From Streptomyces durocortorensis (lineage in GTDB: Bacteria > Actinomycetota > Actinomycetes > Streptomycetales > Streptomycetaceae), in the NCBI RefSeq assembly GCF_031760065.1, contig NZ_CP134500.1, positions 1,612,001-1,676,000 on the forward strand: a stretch of DNA of 64,000 bases. The letters run 5' to 3'. The position numbers and the translations under genes are program-made. The first letter of the stretch is position 1, and every line of letters begins with the position of its first letter. The notes beneath the pieces are model-generated. The model was not told the origin of the DNA. It saw only the letters and a list, made by a program, of their open reading frames with translations, and did no database searches. Shown piece by piece: positions 55,677 through 63,999 of this stretch.

Positions 55677-55977
55677 CAGCTGTACGGTCTCCTGCCTTCG
55701 GGGCCGGACGGTCAGCCCTCATGGGAACGGCGCGAATTTAGCGGCCACCGGGGCGGTCACTGCCACCCTTTGCTCCACGTTCATCCGATCGTGTGAGGAT
55801 TACGGACAGAGCTGACGGAAGGGACGGGGCCTCCCTCAGGTCACGCAAGCGCGCTCCACCTGCCGGTGGGCCGGCCGGGTGACGGTCGTACAGTGGATGC
55901 GGGCGCGATCAGTGCAGGGTGCCGTCATCCCGGGGACACCCCTCCGGGCACGCGGTGCCCCACGTAGGGAGGCATCT
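55677..55977. other. Divergent region between the TPR regulator and lipB
   Basis: 301 nt without a convincing gene. A TACAGT hexamer (55889-55894) could be a lipB -10 but lacks a good -35. Several GC palindromes (for example GCCGGTGGGCCGGC, near 55862) occur. The lipB start has an AGGGAGG site at the right end. Confidence 0.45.
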
Positions 55978-56787
55978 GTGAGCGAGCTGCGGTTCGCCCG
56001 TCTGGGCTTCGGCGAACAGGCCGTCGAGTACACGGAGGCATGGCAGAAGCAGCGCGAGGTGCACGCGGCCCGGTTCGAGGACCGGGTGCCGGACACCTGC
56101 CTGCTTCTGGAGCACCCGCCCGTCTACACGGCGGGCCGCCGCACCGCCGACAGCGAACGTCCGCTGGACGGCACCCCGGTCATCGACGTGGACCGCGGCG
56201 GGAAGATCACCTGGCACGGTCCGGGGCAGCTCGTCGGCTACCCGATCCAGAAGCTGCCGCGTCCGGTCGATGTCGTGGCGCACGTCCGCCGCCTGGAGGA
56301 CGCGCTGATCCGCACGGCCGCCGACTTCGGCGTGGAGACCTCCCGGGTGGAGGGCCGCAGCGGCGTCTGGGTGCTCGGCGACCCGGTCGAGCAGCGGCCG
56401 ATGCTGGGCGGGCTCTCCCTGGACTTCGACCCGAGGCTCCAGGACGAGGAGTTCGACGCGCGGCTGAACGGCCCGGAGTACGCCCCGTCCAACGCCGGCC
56501 AGCGCCGCGAGGACCGCAAGCTGGCCGCGATCGGCATCCGGGTCGCCAAGGGCGTGACGATGCACGGCTTCTCGCTCAACGTGAACCCGGACAACACCTG
56601 GTTCGACCGGATCGTGCCGTGCGGCATCCGCGACGCGGGCGTCACCTCCCTCGCCAACGAGCTGGGCCGGGACGTCACCATCGAGGAGGTGCTGCCGGTC
56701 GTCGAGAAGCACCTGCGGGACATCCTGGAGAACGCGGAGCTCGCACCGAGGACGGTCGAGCCGCGGAAGGCCGTGGCCCCGGCGTAG
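55978..56787 (+). CDS. lipB: Octanoyl-[acyl carrier protein]:protein N-octanoyltransferase
   Basis: 269 aa from GTG 55978. It moves octanoate from ACP to the lipoyl domains (such as those of the E2 here), the first step of lipoate assembly. The catalytic pair K181 (RKLAAIG) and C215 (IVPCGI) keep the 34-residue spacing of the mycobacterial enzyme, and [12 protein letters not shown] (74-85) binds octanoyl. Between GVWV and the Lys is a roughly 40-residue insertion (about 135-178) absent from the mycobacterial enzyme as I recall it. lipA follows after a short hairpin. Confidence 0.95.
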   Translation: MSELRFARLGFGEQAVEYTEAWQKQREVHAARFEDRVPDTCLLLEHPPVYTAGRRTADSERPLDGTPVIDVDRGGKITWHGPGQLVGYPIQKLPRPVDVVAHVRRLEDALIRTAADFGVETSRVEGRSGVWVLGDPVEQRPMLGGLSLDFDPRLQDEEFDARLNGPEYAPSNAGQRREDRKLAAIGIRVAKGVTMHGFSLNVNPDNTWFDRIVPCGIRDAGVTSLANELGRDVTIEEVLPVVEKHLRDILENAELAPRTVEPRKAVAPA

Positions 56788-56812
56788 TACCGGCCGGTGT
56801 TACCGGCCGGTA
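56788..56812 (+). terminator. Perfect hairpin between lipB and lipA
   Basis: ACCGGCCGGT occurs twice with GTT between; because the unit is itself palindromic the two copies form a 10-bp hairpin (11 with the flanking T-A). It begins right after the lipB stop and may terminate or attenuate transcription into lipA. Confidence 0.6.
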
Positions 56813-56959
56813 GCACGGGCTGCCGCGGGCGACCGGGGAATAGCCCCCGTCGGCCACAGGTTGGCCGGGCGTAAGACCGTTTGATTTACGGGCGTACCCT
56901 GGTGTTCGCCGAAGAATCCCATGCGAATCCCACGCAGCAGAAAGCAAAGGGGAGCCGGA

Positions 56960-57940
56960 GTGTCCGCTGTCGCACCCGACGGGCGCAAGATGCTGCGCCT
57001 GGAGGTCCGGAACAGCCAGACCCCCATCGAGCGCAAGCCCGAGTGGATCAAAACGCGGGCGAAGATGGGCCCCGAGTACAAGCAGCTGCAGAATCTCGTG
57101 AAGGGCGAGGGGCTGCACACGGTCTGCCAGGAGGCGGGCTGCCCCAACATCTTCGAGTGCTGGGAGGACCGCGAGGCCACCTTCCTCATCGGCGGTGACC
57201 AGTGCACGCGGCGCTGTGACTTCTGCCAGATCGACACGGGCAAGCCGCAGGCGCTGGACCGTGACGAGCCGCGCCGCGTCGGCGAGTCGGTCGTCACGAT
57301 GGACCTGAACTACGCCACCATCACCGGCGTCGCCCGCGACGACCTGGAGGACGGCGGCGCCTGGCTGTACGCCGAGACGGTCCGCCAGATCCACACGCTC
57401 ACCGCGGAGCGGGAGGCGGGCGCGACCAAGGTCGAGCTGCTGATCCCCGACTTCAACGCGGAGCCCGAGCAGCTCGCCGAGGTCTTCTCCTCGCGCCCCG
57501 AGGTGCTCGCGCACAACGTGGAGACGGTGCCGCGGATCTTCAAGCGGATCCGCCCCGGTTTCCGCTACGAGCGTTCCCTGGAGGTCATCACGCGGGCCCG
57601 CGAGGCCGGCCTGGTGACCAAGTCGAACCTGATCCTCGGCATGGGCGAGACCCGCGAGGAAGTCAGCGAGGCGCTCCAGGACCTGTACGACGCGGGTTGC
57701 GAGCTCATCACGATTACGCAGTACCTGCGGCCCACCGTGCGGCACCACCCGGTCGAGCGCTGGGTGAAGCCGCACGAGTTCGTAGAGCTGAAGGACGAGG
57801 CCGACGCGATCGGCTACTCCGGCGTGATGTCGGGTCCGCTGGTGCGCTCCTCGTACCGCGCGGGCCGTCTCTTCCAGCAGGCGATGGACGCGCGCGGCGC
57901 GGCCGCCGCCGGGAGCGCCCCGGCGGCCCGGGCCGTGTGA
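56960..57940 (+). CDS. lipA: Lipoyl synthase
   Basis: 326 aa from GTG 56960 with AAAGGGGAG upstream. Radical SAM enzyme that inserts two sulfurs into protein-bound octanoyl chains. Radical SAM cluster C82/C86/C89 in CTRRCDFC, auxiliary sulfur-donor cluster C56/C61/C67 in [12 protein letters not shown], and the LipA-specific RSSY motif near the end (VRSSYRAG), whose Ser binds the auxiliary cluster. It depends on cluster carriers such as ErpA. Together with lipB it lipoylates the E2. Confidence 0.97.
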   Translation: MSAVAPDGRKMLRLEVRNSQTPIERKPEWIKTRAKMGPEYKQLQNLVKGEGLHTVCQEAGCPNIFECWEDREATFLIGGDQCTRRCDFCQIDTGKPQALDRDEPRRVGESVVTMDLNYATITGVARDDLEDGGAWLYAETVRQIHTLTAEREAGATKVELLIPDFNAEPEQLAEVFSSRPEVLAHNVETVPRIFKRIRPGFRYERSLEVITRAREAGLVTKSNLILGMGETREEVSEALQDLYDAGCELITITQYLRPTVRHHPVERWVKPHEFVELKDEADAIGYSGVMSGPLVRSSYRAGRLFQQAMDARGAAAAGSAPAARAV

Positions 57941-57980
57941 GTCCGCTCACCGGGCCCACCGCCCCGTCATGACACCACCC

Positions 57981-58028
57981 GAGCGGTCCGTGCGCTCCCC
58001 GCAGGTAGGGGACGCGTACGGACCGCTC
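57981..58028 (+). terminator. Terminator after lipA
   Basis: An 11-bp perfect outer stem (GAGCGGTCCGT/ACGGACCGCTC) with a structured loop, 40 nt past the stop. Confidence 0.75.
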
Positions 58029-58066
58029 CGGCGTGCGCGGCACCGGAATGAAGGTTTCATTGGTGT

Positions 58067-58095
58067 TTGACCGACCGGTCATGCGCTGGTAACAC
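58067..58095 (+). promoter_or_regulatory. Candidate promoter with overlapping palindrome
   Basis: TTGACC, 17-nt spacer, TAACAC. The palindrome TGACCG-AC-CGGTCA (58068-58081) overlaps the -35. It would drive the 66-aa gene at 58209 with a leader of about 100 nt. Confidence 0.55.
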
Positions 58096-58208
58096 CGAGC
58101 AGTGACCCTAGGTACACATACGGCGGCGCTCCCCGCAGCCGCCGTCACCGCTTCCCGTACTCAGTCCGCGCCCGGGGTCGGCGCATCCTTCCGAGGGGGA
58201 ACACCACG

Positions 58209-58409
58209 ATGCAGGCCGCACCGGTCCGTGCTCACGCTCTTCCGTCCGTCACCACCGCCCTGCGCGCCGTCGAGTCGCTGCTGCTGAGCGGCGGCCAGCG
58301 CACCGCCCGCCGCAACGCCTGGACGGCCGTCCTGGAGGACCGCCGCCGCGCCAAGGACCGGGTGGAGGCCCAGCACGTCCTGGAGGCCGTGGCCGACCAC
58401 CGTTCCTAG
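58209..58409 (+). CDS. Small hypothetical protein, 66 aa
   Basis: A mostly helical, Arg/Ala-rich protein from ATG 58209; a GAGGGGGAAC stretch lies 8 nt or more upstream. The C-terminal half (WTAVLEDRRRAKDRVEAQ) looks amphipathic. It is a conserved streptomycete small protein by recollection, without known role. A clear promoter candidate lies upstream. Confidence 0.75.
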   Translation: MQAAPVRAHALPSVTTALRAVESLLLSGGQRTARRNAWTAVLEDRRRAKDRVEAQHVLEAVADHRS

Positions 58410-58426
58410 GTCGCTCCCCCGCCACG

Positions 58427-58432
58427 TAAACT
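58427..58432 (+). promoter_or_regulatory. Candidate -10 for a leaderless DUF4191 message
   Basis: TAAACT ends 7 nt before the ATG at 58440, and no ribosome site is present, as expected for leaderless transcription. Confidence 0.5.
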
Positions 58433-58439
58433 TCTGTTT

Positions 58440-59147
58440 ATGGCGAGGAAGGCAAAAACCGAAGGCGCGGACAGCGCCGAGAACGCAGGGCGACTCAAGC
58501 AGATCGCCCTGACCTACAAGATGACCAGGCGGACCGACAGCAAGATCGGTCTTGTTATCGCAGGTGTCGGAATCGTCACGTTCGGTGTCCTCCTCGGCAT
58601 CGGCTTCGCGATCGGGCACCCGGTCTATCTGGGCATCCTGGGCTTCGTCCTGGCCGTCCTCGCGATGGCGATCGTCTTCGGCCGGCGCGCCGAGCGGGCG
58701 GCCTTCGGGCAGATGGAGGGCCAGCCGGGAGCGGCGGCCGCCGTCCTGGACCGGATCGGGCGCGGCTGGACCACCACCCCCGCGGTGGCGATGAACCGCA
58801 GCCAGGACGTCGTCCACCGGGCGGTCGGCAAGGCCGGCATCGTCCTGGTGGCCGAGGGCAACCCGAACCGGGTGAAGGGCCTGCTGGCGGCCGAGAAGAA
58901 GAAGATGGCCCGCATCGTGGTGGACGTGCCGGTGCACGACATCATCGTCGGCAACGGCGAGGGCCAGGTGCCGCTGAAGAAGGTCCGCACCAAGATGCTG
59001 AAGCTCCCCCGCGTGCTCACCGGCCCCCAGGTGACCTCCACCAACGACCGGCTGCGCGCGATGGGCGACCTGATGAGCAACATGCCGCTGCCGAAGGGCC
59101 CGATGCCGAAGGGCATGCGGATGCCCCGCGGCGGAAAGATGCGCTGA
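58440..59147 (+). CDS. DUF4191 membrane protein, 235 aa
   Basis: A charged N-terminus, two close membrane helices (about 37-55 and 59-80) and a long cytoplasmic domain ending in a Met/Pro/Gly-rich basic tail with repeated MPxG motifs. This is the actinobacterial DUF4191 family, always found near lipA. Function unknown; the position suggests a link to lipoate or envelope biology but nothing more. Apparent leaderless start. Confidence 0.88.
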   Translation: MARKAKTEGADSAENAGRLKQIALTYKMTRRTDSKIGLVIAGVGIVTFGVLLGIGFAIGHPVYLGILGFVLAVLAMAIVFGRRAERAAFGQMEGQPGAAAAVLDRIGRGWTTTPAVAMNRSQDVVHRAVGKAGIVLVAEGNPNRVKGLLAAEKKKMARIVVDVPVHDIIVGNGEGQVPLKKVRTKMLKLPRVLTGPQVTSTNDRLRAMGDLMSNMPLPKGPMPKGMRMPRGGKMR

Positions 59148-59182
59148 CGGCGGACGTACGCGACGCAGACGTGGGCGACATG

Positions 59183-59221
59183 CGAGGCGGCCCCGGACCA
59201 TCACGGTCCGGGGCCGCCTCG
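59183..59221. terminator. Bidirectional terminator
   Basis: A perfect 17-bp stem (CGAGGCGGCCCCGGACC and complement) with a 5-nt loop between convergent genes. Confidence 0.92.
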
Positions 59222-59285
59222 TATGTACGGGTCGGGCTCGTCGCGTACGCGGTCGGCTCGCCGCCGCATCCGGGCTGTGTCCGGG

Positions 59286-59753
59286 CTACATCCGGACCTG
59301 CACGGCGCGCCCGAGGCGGTCGTGCAGTCCTCGCCCGTCGCGGTCCCAGACCAGCGCGGGGATGGCGAGCAGGAGCAGGAGGGTCCGCAGGACCACGCGC
59401 CCGAAGCCGAGTCGGCCGCCGTCCTCGGAGATGACGCGCAGCCCGAGCAGGCGCTTGCCCGGGGTGCAGCCGATGGTCCCGACGGTGGCGAGGCTGAGCA
59501 CGAGGAAGATCCCGAGCGCCCAGTTCCCCGCCGCCTGCTGGTCACCGCGAGCGAACAGCCCGTATGCGATCACCATGCAGAGCGACCAGTCGATGAAGAG
59601 GGCCCCGAAGCGCCGTCCGAGCGGCGCGACCGAGCCGGGCCCGCGCTCGGGCAGCCCGAGCCCCTTGCCCCGGTAGCCGAAGTCGGCGCCCATCTCCTCG
59701 GCGGCCGCGCGGGGCCCCGAGAGCCACGATCCGATTGCTTGCCTGTTGTCCAC
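59286..59753 (-). CDS. RDD-family membrane protein, 155 aa
   Basis: From GTG 59753. Three hydrophobic helices (about 48-66, 80-97, 118-136), with the RDD residues R48 and D55 (RRFGALFID) in the first and D145 (LHDRL) at the end; TPGKRLLGLRV is the characteristic loop. RDD proteins are small transporters or membrane factors of unsettled function. It shares a 221-nt divergent region with glnA. Confidence 0.92.
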   Translation of the reverse strand: MDNRQAIGSWLSGPRAAAEEMGADFGYRGKGLGLPERGPGSVAPLGRRFGALFIDWSLCMVIAYGLFARGDQQAAGNWALGIFLVLSLATVGTIGCTPGKRLLGLRVISEDGGRLGFGRVVLRTLLLLLAIPALVWDRDGRGLHDRLGRAVQVRM

Positions 59754-59838
59754 CCGTCCACGGTACTGCGCCGGTATCCGGCCCCGGCCGGGCGGGGCAC
59801 CGCAACGGGCCGCGGAGATGCCGCCGACCCTCGCCCCG

Positions 59839-59878
59839 GTTAACTTGGGCGAAACAAATGGGTCATGCTTGAGAAATC
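59839..59878 (+). promoter_or_regulatory. glnA: GlnR box of glnA
   Basis: Two half-sites of the GlnR pattern gTnAC-n6-GaAAc are spaced 22-23 bp apart: GTTAAC-TTGGGC-GAAACA and GTCAT-GCTTGA-GAAATC. This is the arrangement known upstream of Streptomyces glnA, where GlnR activates it in low nitrogen. A TATGGT -10 candidate lies at 59888-59893. Confidence 0.82.
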
Positions 59879-59974
59879 ACGCCTGCCTATGGTCGGGTCC
59901 AGCGTGTGCCACCGCACTGGCCGCACCACGAGCTACAACCCCGTCCCTCCCGGGCCGGGAGTAGGAGGAGTTGG

Positions 59975-61384
59975 ATGTTCCAGAACGCCGACGAAGTGCA
60001 GAAGTACGTAGCGGACAACGACGTCAAGTTCATCGATGTCCGGTTCTGCGACCTGCCCGGGGTGATGCAGCACTTCACGATCCCGGCAGCGACCTTCGAC
60101 CCGGCCGAGGAACTGGCCTTCGACGGTTCGTCGATCCGCGGCTTCCAGGCCATCCACGAGTCGGACATGGCGCTGCGCGCGGACCTGTCGACGGCTCGGG
60201 TGGACCCCTTCCGCCGTGACAAGACGATCAACATCAACTTCTTCATCCACGACCCGATCACGGGCGAGCAGTACAGCCGTGACCCGCGCAACATCGCCAA
60301 GAAGGCCGAGGCCTACCTCGCCTCGACCGGCTTCGCGGACACCGCGTACTTCGGCCCGGAGGCCGAGTTCTACGTCTTCGACAACGTCCGCTTCCAGACG
60401 TCGGCGAACGAGAGCTTCTACCACATCGACTCCGAGGCCGGCGCCTGGAACACCGGTGCGGTCGAGAACAACCGCGGCTACAAGGTCCGCTACAAGGGCG
60501 GCTACTTCCCCGCCCCGCCGGTGGACCACTTCGCGGACCTGCGGGCCGAGATCTCCCTGGAGCTGGACAAGAACGGCCTCCAGGTCGAGCGCCAGCACCA
60601 CGAGGTCGGCACCGCCGGCCAGGCCGAGATCAACTACAAGTTCAACACGCTGCTGGCCGCGGCCGACGACCTGATGCTCTTCAAGTACATCGTGAAGAAC
60701 GTCGCCTGGCGCAACGGCAAGACCGCGACCTTCATGCCGAAGCCGATCTTCGGCGACAACGGCTCGGGCATGCACGTGCACCAGTCGCTGTGGCAGGGCG
60801 GCTCGCCGCTCTTCTACGACGAGCAGGGCTACGCCGGTCTCTCGGACATGGCCCGCTACTACATCGGCGGCATCCTGAAGCACGCGCCGTCGCTGCTGGC
60901 CTTCACCAACCCGACGGTGAACTCCTACCACCGTCTGGTTCCCGGCTTCGAGGCCCCGGTCAACATGGTGTACTCGCAGCGCAACCGCTCCGCCGCGATG
61001 CGCATCCCGATCACCGGCTCGAACCCGAAGGCCAAGCGCGTCGAGTTCCGCGCCCCGGACCCGTCCTCGAACCCGTACCTGGCGTTCTCGGCACTGCTGA
61101 TGGCGGGCCTGGACGGCGTGAAGAACAAGATCGAGCCGGCGGAGCCGATCGACAAGGACCTCTACGAGCTGGCTCCCGAGGAGCACGCCAACGTCCAGCA
61201 GGTCCCGACCTCCCTCCCGGCCGTGCTCGAAGCCCTGGAAGCGGACAACGAGTACCTCCAGGCGGGCGGCGTCTTCACGTCGGACCTGATCGAGACGTGG
61301 ATCGACTACAAGCGCACGAACGAGATCGCCCCGATCCAGCTGCGGCCGCACCCGCACGAGTTCGAGCTGTACTTCGACATCTAA
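59975..61384 (+). CDS. glnA: Glutamine synthetase type I
   Basis: 469 aa from ATG 59975, with AGGAGG upstream. It condenses glutamate and ammonia with ATP; dodecameric in the family. Signatures: FDGSSIRGF (49-57), metal residues EAEFY (129-133) and [15 protein letters not shown] (208-222), [18 protein letters not shown] (254-271) and the adenylylation target Tyr397 in [10 protein letters not shown], so activity is controlled by GlnE. Transcription is under a GlnR box. This is the GSI-beta form, not the GlnII enzyme. Confidence 0.98.
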   Translation: MFQNADEVQKYVADNDVKFIDVRFCDLPGVMQHFTIPAATFDPAEELAFDGSSIRGFQAIHESDMALRADLSTARVDPFRRDKTININFFIHDPITGEQYSRDPRNIAKKAEAYLASTGFADTAYFGPEAEFYVFDNVRFQTSANESFYHIDSEAGAWNTGAVENNRGYKVRYKGGYFPAPPVDHFADLRAEISLELDKNGLQVERQHHEVGTAGQAEINYKFNTLLAAADDLMLFKYIVKNVAWRNGKTATFMPKPIFGDNGSGMHVHQSLWQGGSPLFYDEQGYAGLSDMARYYIGGILKHAPSLLAFTNPTVNSYHRLVPGFEAPVNMVYSQRNRSAAMRIPITGSNPKAKRVEFRAPDPSSNPYLAFSALLMAGLDGVKNKIEPAEPIDKDLYELAPEEHANVQQVPTSLPAVLEALEADNEYLQAGGVFTSDLIETWIDYKRTNEIAPIQLRPHPHEFELYFDI

Positions 61385-61415
61385 ACCACGGCTCGGGCCC
61401 CTGCGCCTGACGCGA

Positions 61416-61453
61416 CGAGGGCCGCTGCCTCCTTCCGGGGGCGGCGGCCCTCG
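61416..61453 (+). terminator. Terminator after glnA
   Basis: A 10-bp perfect stem (CGAGGGCCGC/GCGGCCCTCG) with an 18-nt loop that can pair further, 32 nt past the stop. Confidence 0.75.
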
Positions 61454-61462
61454 GCCGTTCCG

Positions 61463-61580
61463 TCAGCCGGGCCGGGGCACGTTCGCACCCGAGGAGACCA
61501 GCTCGATGCGGACCTCGGACCCACCGACGTTGATACGAGCCGGTCGTACCGGCTCGACGGGTCGTGCACCTGGGCGCGGT
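61463..61580 (-). pseudogene. Possible remnant frame downstream of the Cys-rich gene
   Basis: In the same frame as the 47-aa protein, after two stop codons, 37 open codons run to TGA at 61463. They contain RINVGGSEVRIELVSSG, which looks protein-like, but no start codon is present, so they can only be reached by read-through. Possibly decayed coding sequence. Confidence 0.35.
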
Positions 61581-61581
61581 C

Positions 61582-61624
61582 AGCGCTTCTTGGTCTTCCT
61601 CCTCTAGCGCTTCTTGGTCTTCCT
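61582..61624. repeat. 19-nt tandem repeat with 24-nt period at the end of the small Cys gene
   Basis: AGCGCTTCTTGGTCTTCCT is present twice (61582-61600 and 61606-61624). On the minus strand it encodes RKTKKR and then a stop, in the same frame in both copies. Confidence 0.9.
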
Positions 61625-61747
61625 CTGCTGCCGAGGAGTCCACTCGCCCCGGTGGAGCTGACACCGGGAGTAGCCGATCATCGCCGGGTTGCGGCACGGC
61701 TTGCCGGACTTCGTCTTCAGTGATCCGCAGGTGACTTGCTTGCCCAT
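61604..61747 (-). CDS. Small Cys-rich basic protein, 47 aa (C/C/C/H zinc-knuckle-like)
   Basis: ATG 61747 with GGGAGG just upstream; stop TAG at 61604. The four metal-type residues C7, C18, C29 and H32 are spaced like small zinc-binding proteins of the C..TKSGKPC..RCxLH type, often seen in phage and mobile elements. The C-terminus is a basic tail, RKTKKR. After the TAG the same frame has a second copy, RRKTKKR, then TGA, and a further 37 open codons (ending at 61463) that look protein-like (INVGGSEVRIELVSSG). The short gene itself is supported; whether the rest is expressed by read-through or is a remnant is unknown. Confidence 0.7.
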   Translation of the reverse strand: MGKQVTCGSLKTKSGKPCRNPAMIGYSRCQLHRGEWTPRQQRKTKKR

Positions 61748-61870
61748 GGGCCCTCCCGCCCCGCAGGTCGACGCATTGAAGGCATCGTCAGGGACCAGCG
61801 CGTCCAGTGTCCGCCGATCCGCTCGTGTCGGCTGATTCCAGGTCCCGCGCGACCGGAAGGCGACCCGCCG

Positions 61871-62437
61871 TCACCGCAGCGAAGGCCGCGCCCTCCCCGC
61901 CCAGTACTCGTCCGCCGTGATGCCCAGCAGGACCACGTCGTGGTAGGCGCCCGCGAAGAACTCGTGCCGGCGGAGGCGGCCCTCCTCGACGAAGCCGAGT
62001 TTGCGGTAGAGGGCCAGGGAGGCGTCGTTGAAGGCGTAGACCTCCACCTCGCACTTGTGGCAGCGCTGTTCGGCGAACATGTAGGTGAGGACCAGTTCGG
62101 TGGCCTCGGCCGCGTAGCCCCGTCTGCGGTGTTCGCGGGTGATCTGGATGCCCGTACGGAAACGTCCGGCCCGGGCGTCGGTCTCGCCGACCGACACCGC
62201 GCCGGCGAAGGCGTGCTCGGAGCGGGTCTCGATGACCAGGTGGTACGCGGTGGGGTTCGGGGTGCGGCCGGCGCGTTCGGCGGTCCAGGCGCGGAAGCCC
62301 TCGTCCGAGCGCGGCGGCTCGACCATGTCGGCGTTCCGGGCGTCCACGGTGTGCTGGGCCAGGGCCCGGAAGCCCTCCCAGTCGTCCGGTTCGATGCCTC
62401 GAAGGCGGACCTTCTCGCCGGTCCACAGGTCGCTCAT
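61871..62437 (-). CDS. GNAT-family acetyltransferase (RimJ/RimL-like)
   Basis: 188 aa from ATG 62437. Motif A is [19 protein letters not shown] (about 102-120), and the C-terminal [17 protein letters not shown] and [22 protein letters not shown] patterns are those of the RimJ/RimL group that acetylates protein N-termini or aminoglycoside-like amines. Substrate unknown. Its ATG overlaps the phosphotransferase stop by 4 nt, so both are co-translated, a pairing that hints at a detoxification role (inference). Confidence 0.9.
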   Translation of the reverse strand: MSDLWTGEKVRLRGIEPDDWEGFRALAQHTVDARNADMVEPPRSDEGFRAWTAERAGRTPNPTAYHLVIETRSEHAFAGAVSVGETDARAGRFRTGIQITREHRRRGYAAEATELVLTYMFAEQRCHKCEVEVYAFNDASLALYRKLGFVEEGRLRRHEFFAGAYHDVVLLGITADEYWAGRARPSLR

Positions 62438-63003
62438 GGTGTTCCAGCCTGATGCGCGGGGGCCGGTCGGCAGGCTACGCGGGCCGCGATGGTCCTTGCG
62501 CAGTCCAGGGACTCCGTGTGCGTGGTGTCCACCTCCAGGTCGTACACCACGCCCCGGTGCACCGTCTCGGCCTGGGACTCGGCCATGCCCCGGGGGCGGT
62601 CCCCGCGGGCGGTCTCGCGGGCCGCGGCGGCCTCGGCCTCGCACCTGACGCCGACCCACAGCACGTCCAGGCCCGTCAGGGCCTTCCGCCACGGTTCCTG
62701 GGAGGCCGGGCCGCCGAGGAACACGTCGTCGACGATGACCCGGGCGCCCGCCCGTACCATCGCGGCGACCCCCTCGCGCCAGGCCGCCTCCAGCCTCCGG
62801 AACTCCGGTCCGACGGTTACGTCGCCGTCCGCGCCGAACCCGATGCCCTTGTCCGACGTCAGCAGGGAGGCGGGCATCGCGTCGACCAGCGTGTCGATCG
62901 CGGCGGCCAGCCATGGGTCCGGCAGTTCCGCCTGGAGGCAGCGGACGATGCCGGACTTACCGGAGCTGGACCCGCCGTTCAGCACGATCACTTGAGTCGT
63001 CAC
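62434..63003 (-). CDS. Chloramphenicol phosphotransferase-like protein
   Basis: 189 aa from GTG 63003, near the 178-aa length of the S. venezuelae enzyme. Walker A GGSSSGKS (10-17), catalytic D37 in [10 protein letters not shown], and long stretches matching CPT as I recall it: [39 protein letters not shown], and VDTTHTES. It would phosphorylate chloramphenicol or a related compound on the 3-hydroxyl. No chloramphenicol biosynthesis genes are in view, so the natural substrate is open. It is co-translated with the GNAT gene. Confidence 0.9.
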   Translation of the reverse strand: MTTQVIVLNGGSSSGKSGIVRCLQAELPDPWLAAAIDTLVDAMPASLLTSDKGIGFGADGDVTVGPEFRRLEAAWREGVAAMVRAGARVIVDDVFLGGPASQEPWRKALTGLDVLWVGVRCEAEAAAARETARGDRPRGMAESQAETVHRGVVYDLEVDTTHTESLDCARTIAARVACRPAPAHQAGTP

Positions 63004-63214
63004 CGGGTCACGGTAGAGGCAACCGGTACGGGCCCCCAGCGATTTTCGGTGCGGCCGCCGTACCGCCGTGCCCCCGGCATCACGCGGACCTCACGGGACG
63101 AGGTCCTGCGCGGTACGGACCCGGCCGCACCTGCGCCCCCGGGCCGGTGAGGTCCGGGGGCGCAGGGCGATCGGCGTTGCGGGGTAAGGCGGGCGGGGTC
63201 GGTGGGGTTGGTCG

Positions 63215-63520
63215 TCAGCGGCCGTAGCGGATCAGCGCGCGGACCATGCGGCAGGTGGTGTCGGACGGCGGGTGGATGCCCAGGCGCTCGGCGGTGATCC
63301 GTATCCGGTGGTTTCCGGCGCTGGAGGGCTGGTAGACCCCGCTGTCGAGCAGGGCGATCGCCAGGCGCATGGCCTTGAGGCGCCGGTTGTGGGAGACATA
63401 CCACTCGCGGGGGCGGCCCGCGGGCAGTCGCTTCTTCGGCATCGGGGTGGGAAGCGGCGGGTGGAAGGGCATCGGGAGCTGTCGGTCGAGCGGCTCGGAC
63501 GTGACTGCGGCAACGGCCAT
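63215..63520 (-). CDS. Conserved hypothetical protein, 101 aa
   Basis: ATG 63520 is preferred because AGGAGG lies 6 nt upstream; the ATG two codons earlier touches the AGGAGG directly. The N-terminus is Pro-rich, the C-terminal two thirds basic (PKKRLPAGRPREWYV...RRLKAMRLAIALL), with a short SAGNHRIRITAERLGIHP stretch resembling a helix-turn-helix. Function unknown. A 211-nt gap separates its stop from the phosphotransferase GTG and holds no feature I can name. Confidence 0.75.
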   Translation of the reverse strand: MAVAAVTSEPLDRQLPMPFHPPLPTPMPKKRLPAGRPREWYVSHNRRLKAMRLAIALLDSGVYQPSSAGNHRIRITAERLGIHPPSDTTCRMVRALIRYGR

Positions 63521-63639
63521 CGGCATCCTCCTGGCAGGGTGATGGAACCCTTGTGAACTCCCTCCATTTTACTGCCCCCCACTGACAATCGCCCCTGGCC
63601 AGAGGCTATTTCGGCAGTCCCTCGCGTACCCTTGGCCCC

Positions 63640-63999
63640 ATGGAGATCTGGATCAATCCGGCCTGTTCCAAGTGCCGCAGCGCGCTGACTCTGCTCGATG
63701 CGGAAGGCGCCGACTACACCGTCCGCCGCTACCTGGAGGACGTGCCGTCGCCCGAGGAGATCCGGGCCGTCCTCGACCGGCTCGGTCTCGAACCGTGGGA
63801 GATCACACGGACCCAGGAAGCTGCGGCCAAGGAGCTCGGGCTCAAGGAGTGGCCCCGGGACGCCGGTTCGCGCGAGCGGTGGATCGCCGCCCTGTCCGAG
63901 CACCCCAAGCTGATCCAGCGGCCCATCATCACCGCCGACGACGGCAGCGCCGTGGTGGCGCGCACCGATGACGCGGTTCGGGACGCGCTGGGGCGGTAG
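63640..63999 (+). CDS. ArsC/Spx-family (arsenate reductase-like) protein
   Basis: 119 aa. The thioredoxin-like fold begins with NPACSKCRSALTLL: C9 and C12 are the redox Cys, C12 in the ArsC position. LEDVPSPEEI, EPWEITRTQE and the late RPIITADDGSAVVARTDD match the ArsC family. Whether it reduces arsenate is uncertain, since the family also includes regulators and general reductases; no ars gene is near. The gene is complete in the window. Confidence 0.88.
   Translation: MEIWINPACSKCRSALTLLDAEGADYTVRRYLEDVPSPEEIRAVLDRLGLEPWEITRTQEAAAKELGLKEWPRDAGSRERWIAALSEHPKLIQRPIITADDGSAVVARTDDAVRDALGR

Noticed and set aside
61381-61569. 62-codon minus-strand frame after glnA
   Set aside because: It crosses the glnA terminator hairpin, has no ribosome site and overlaps another frame with better protein-like content.
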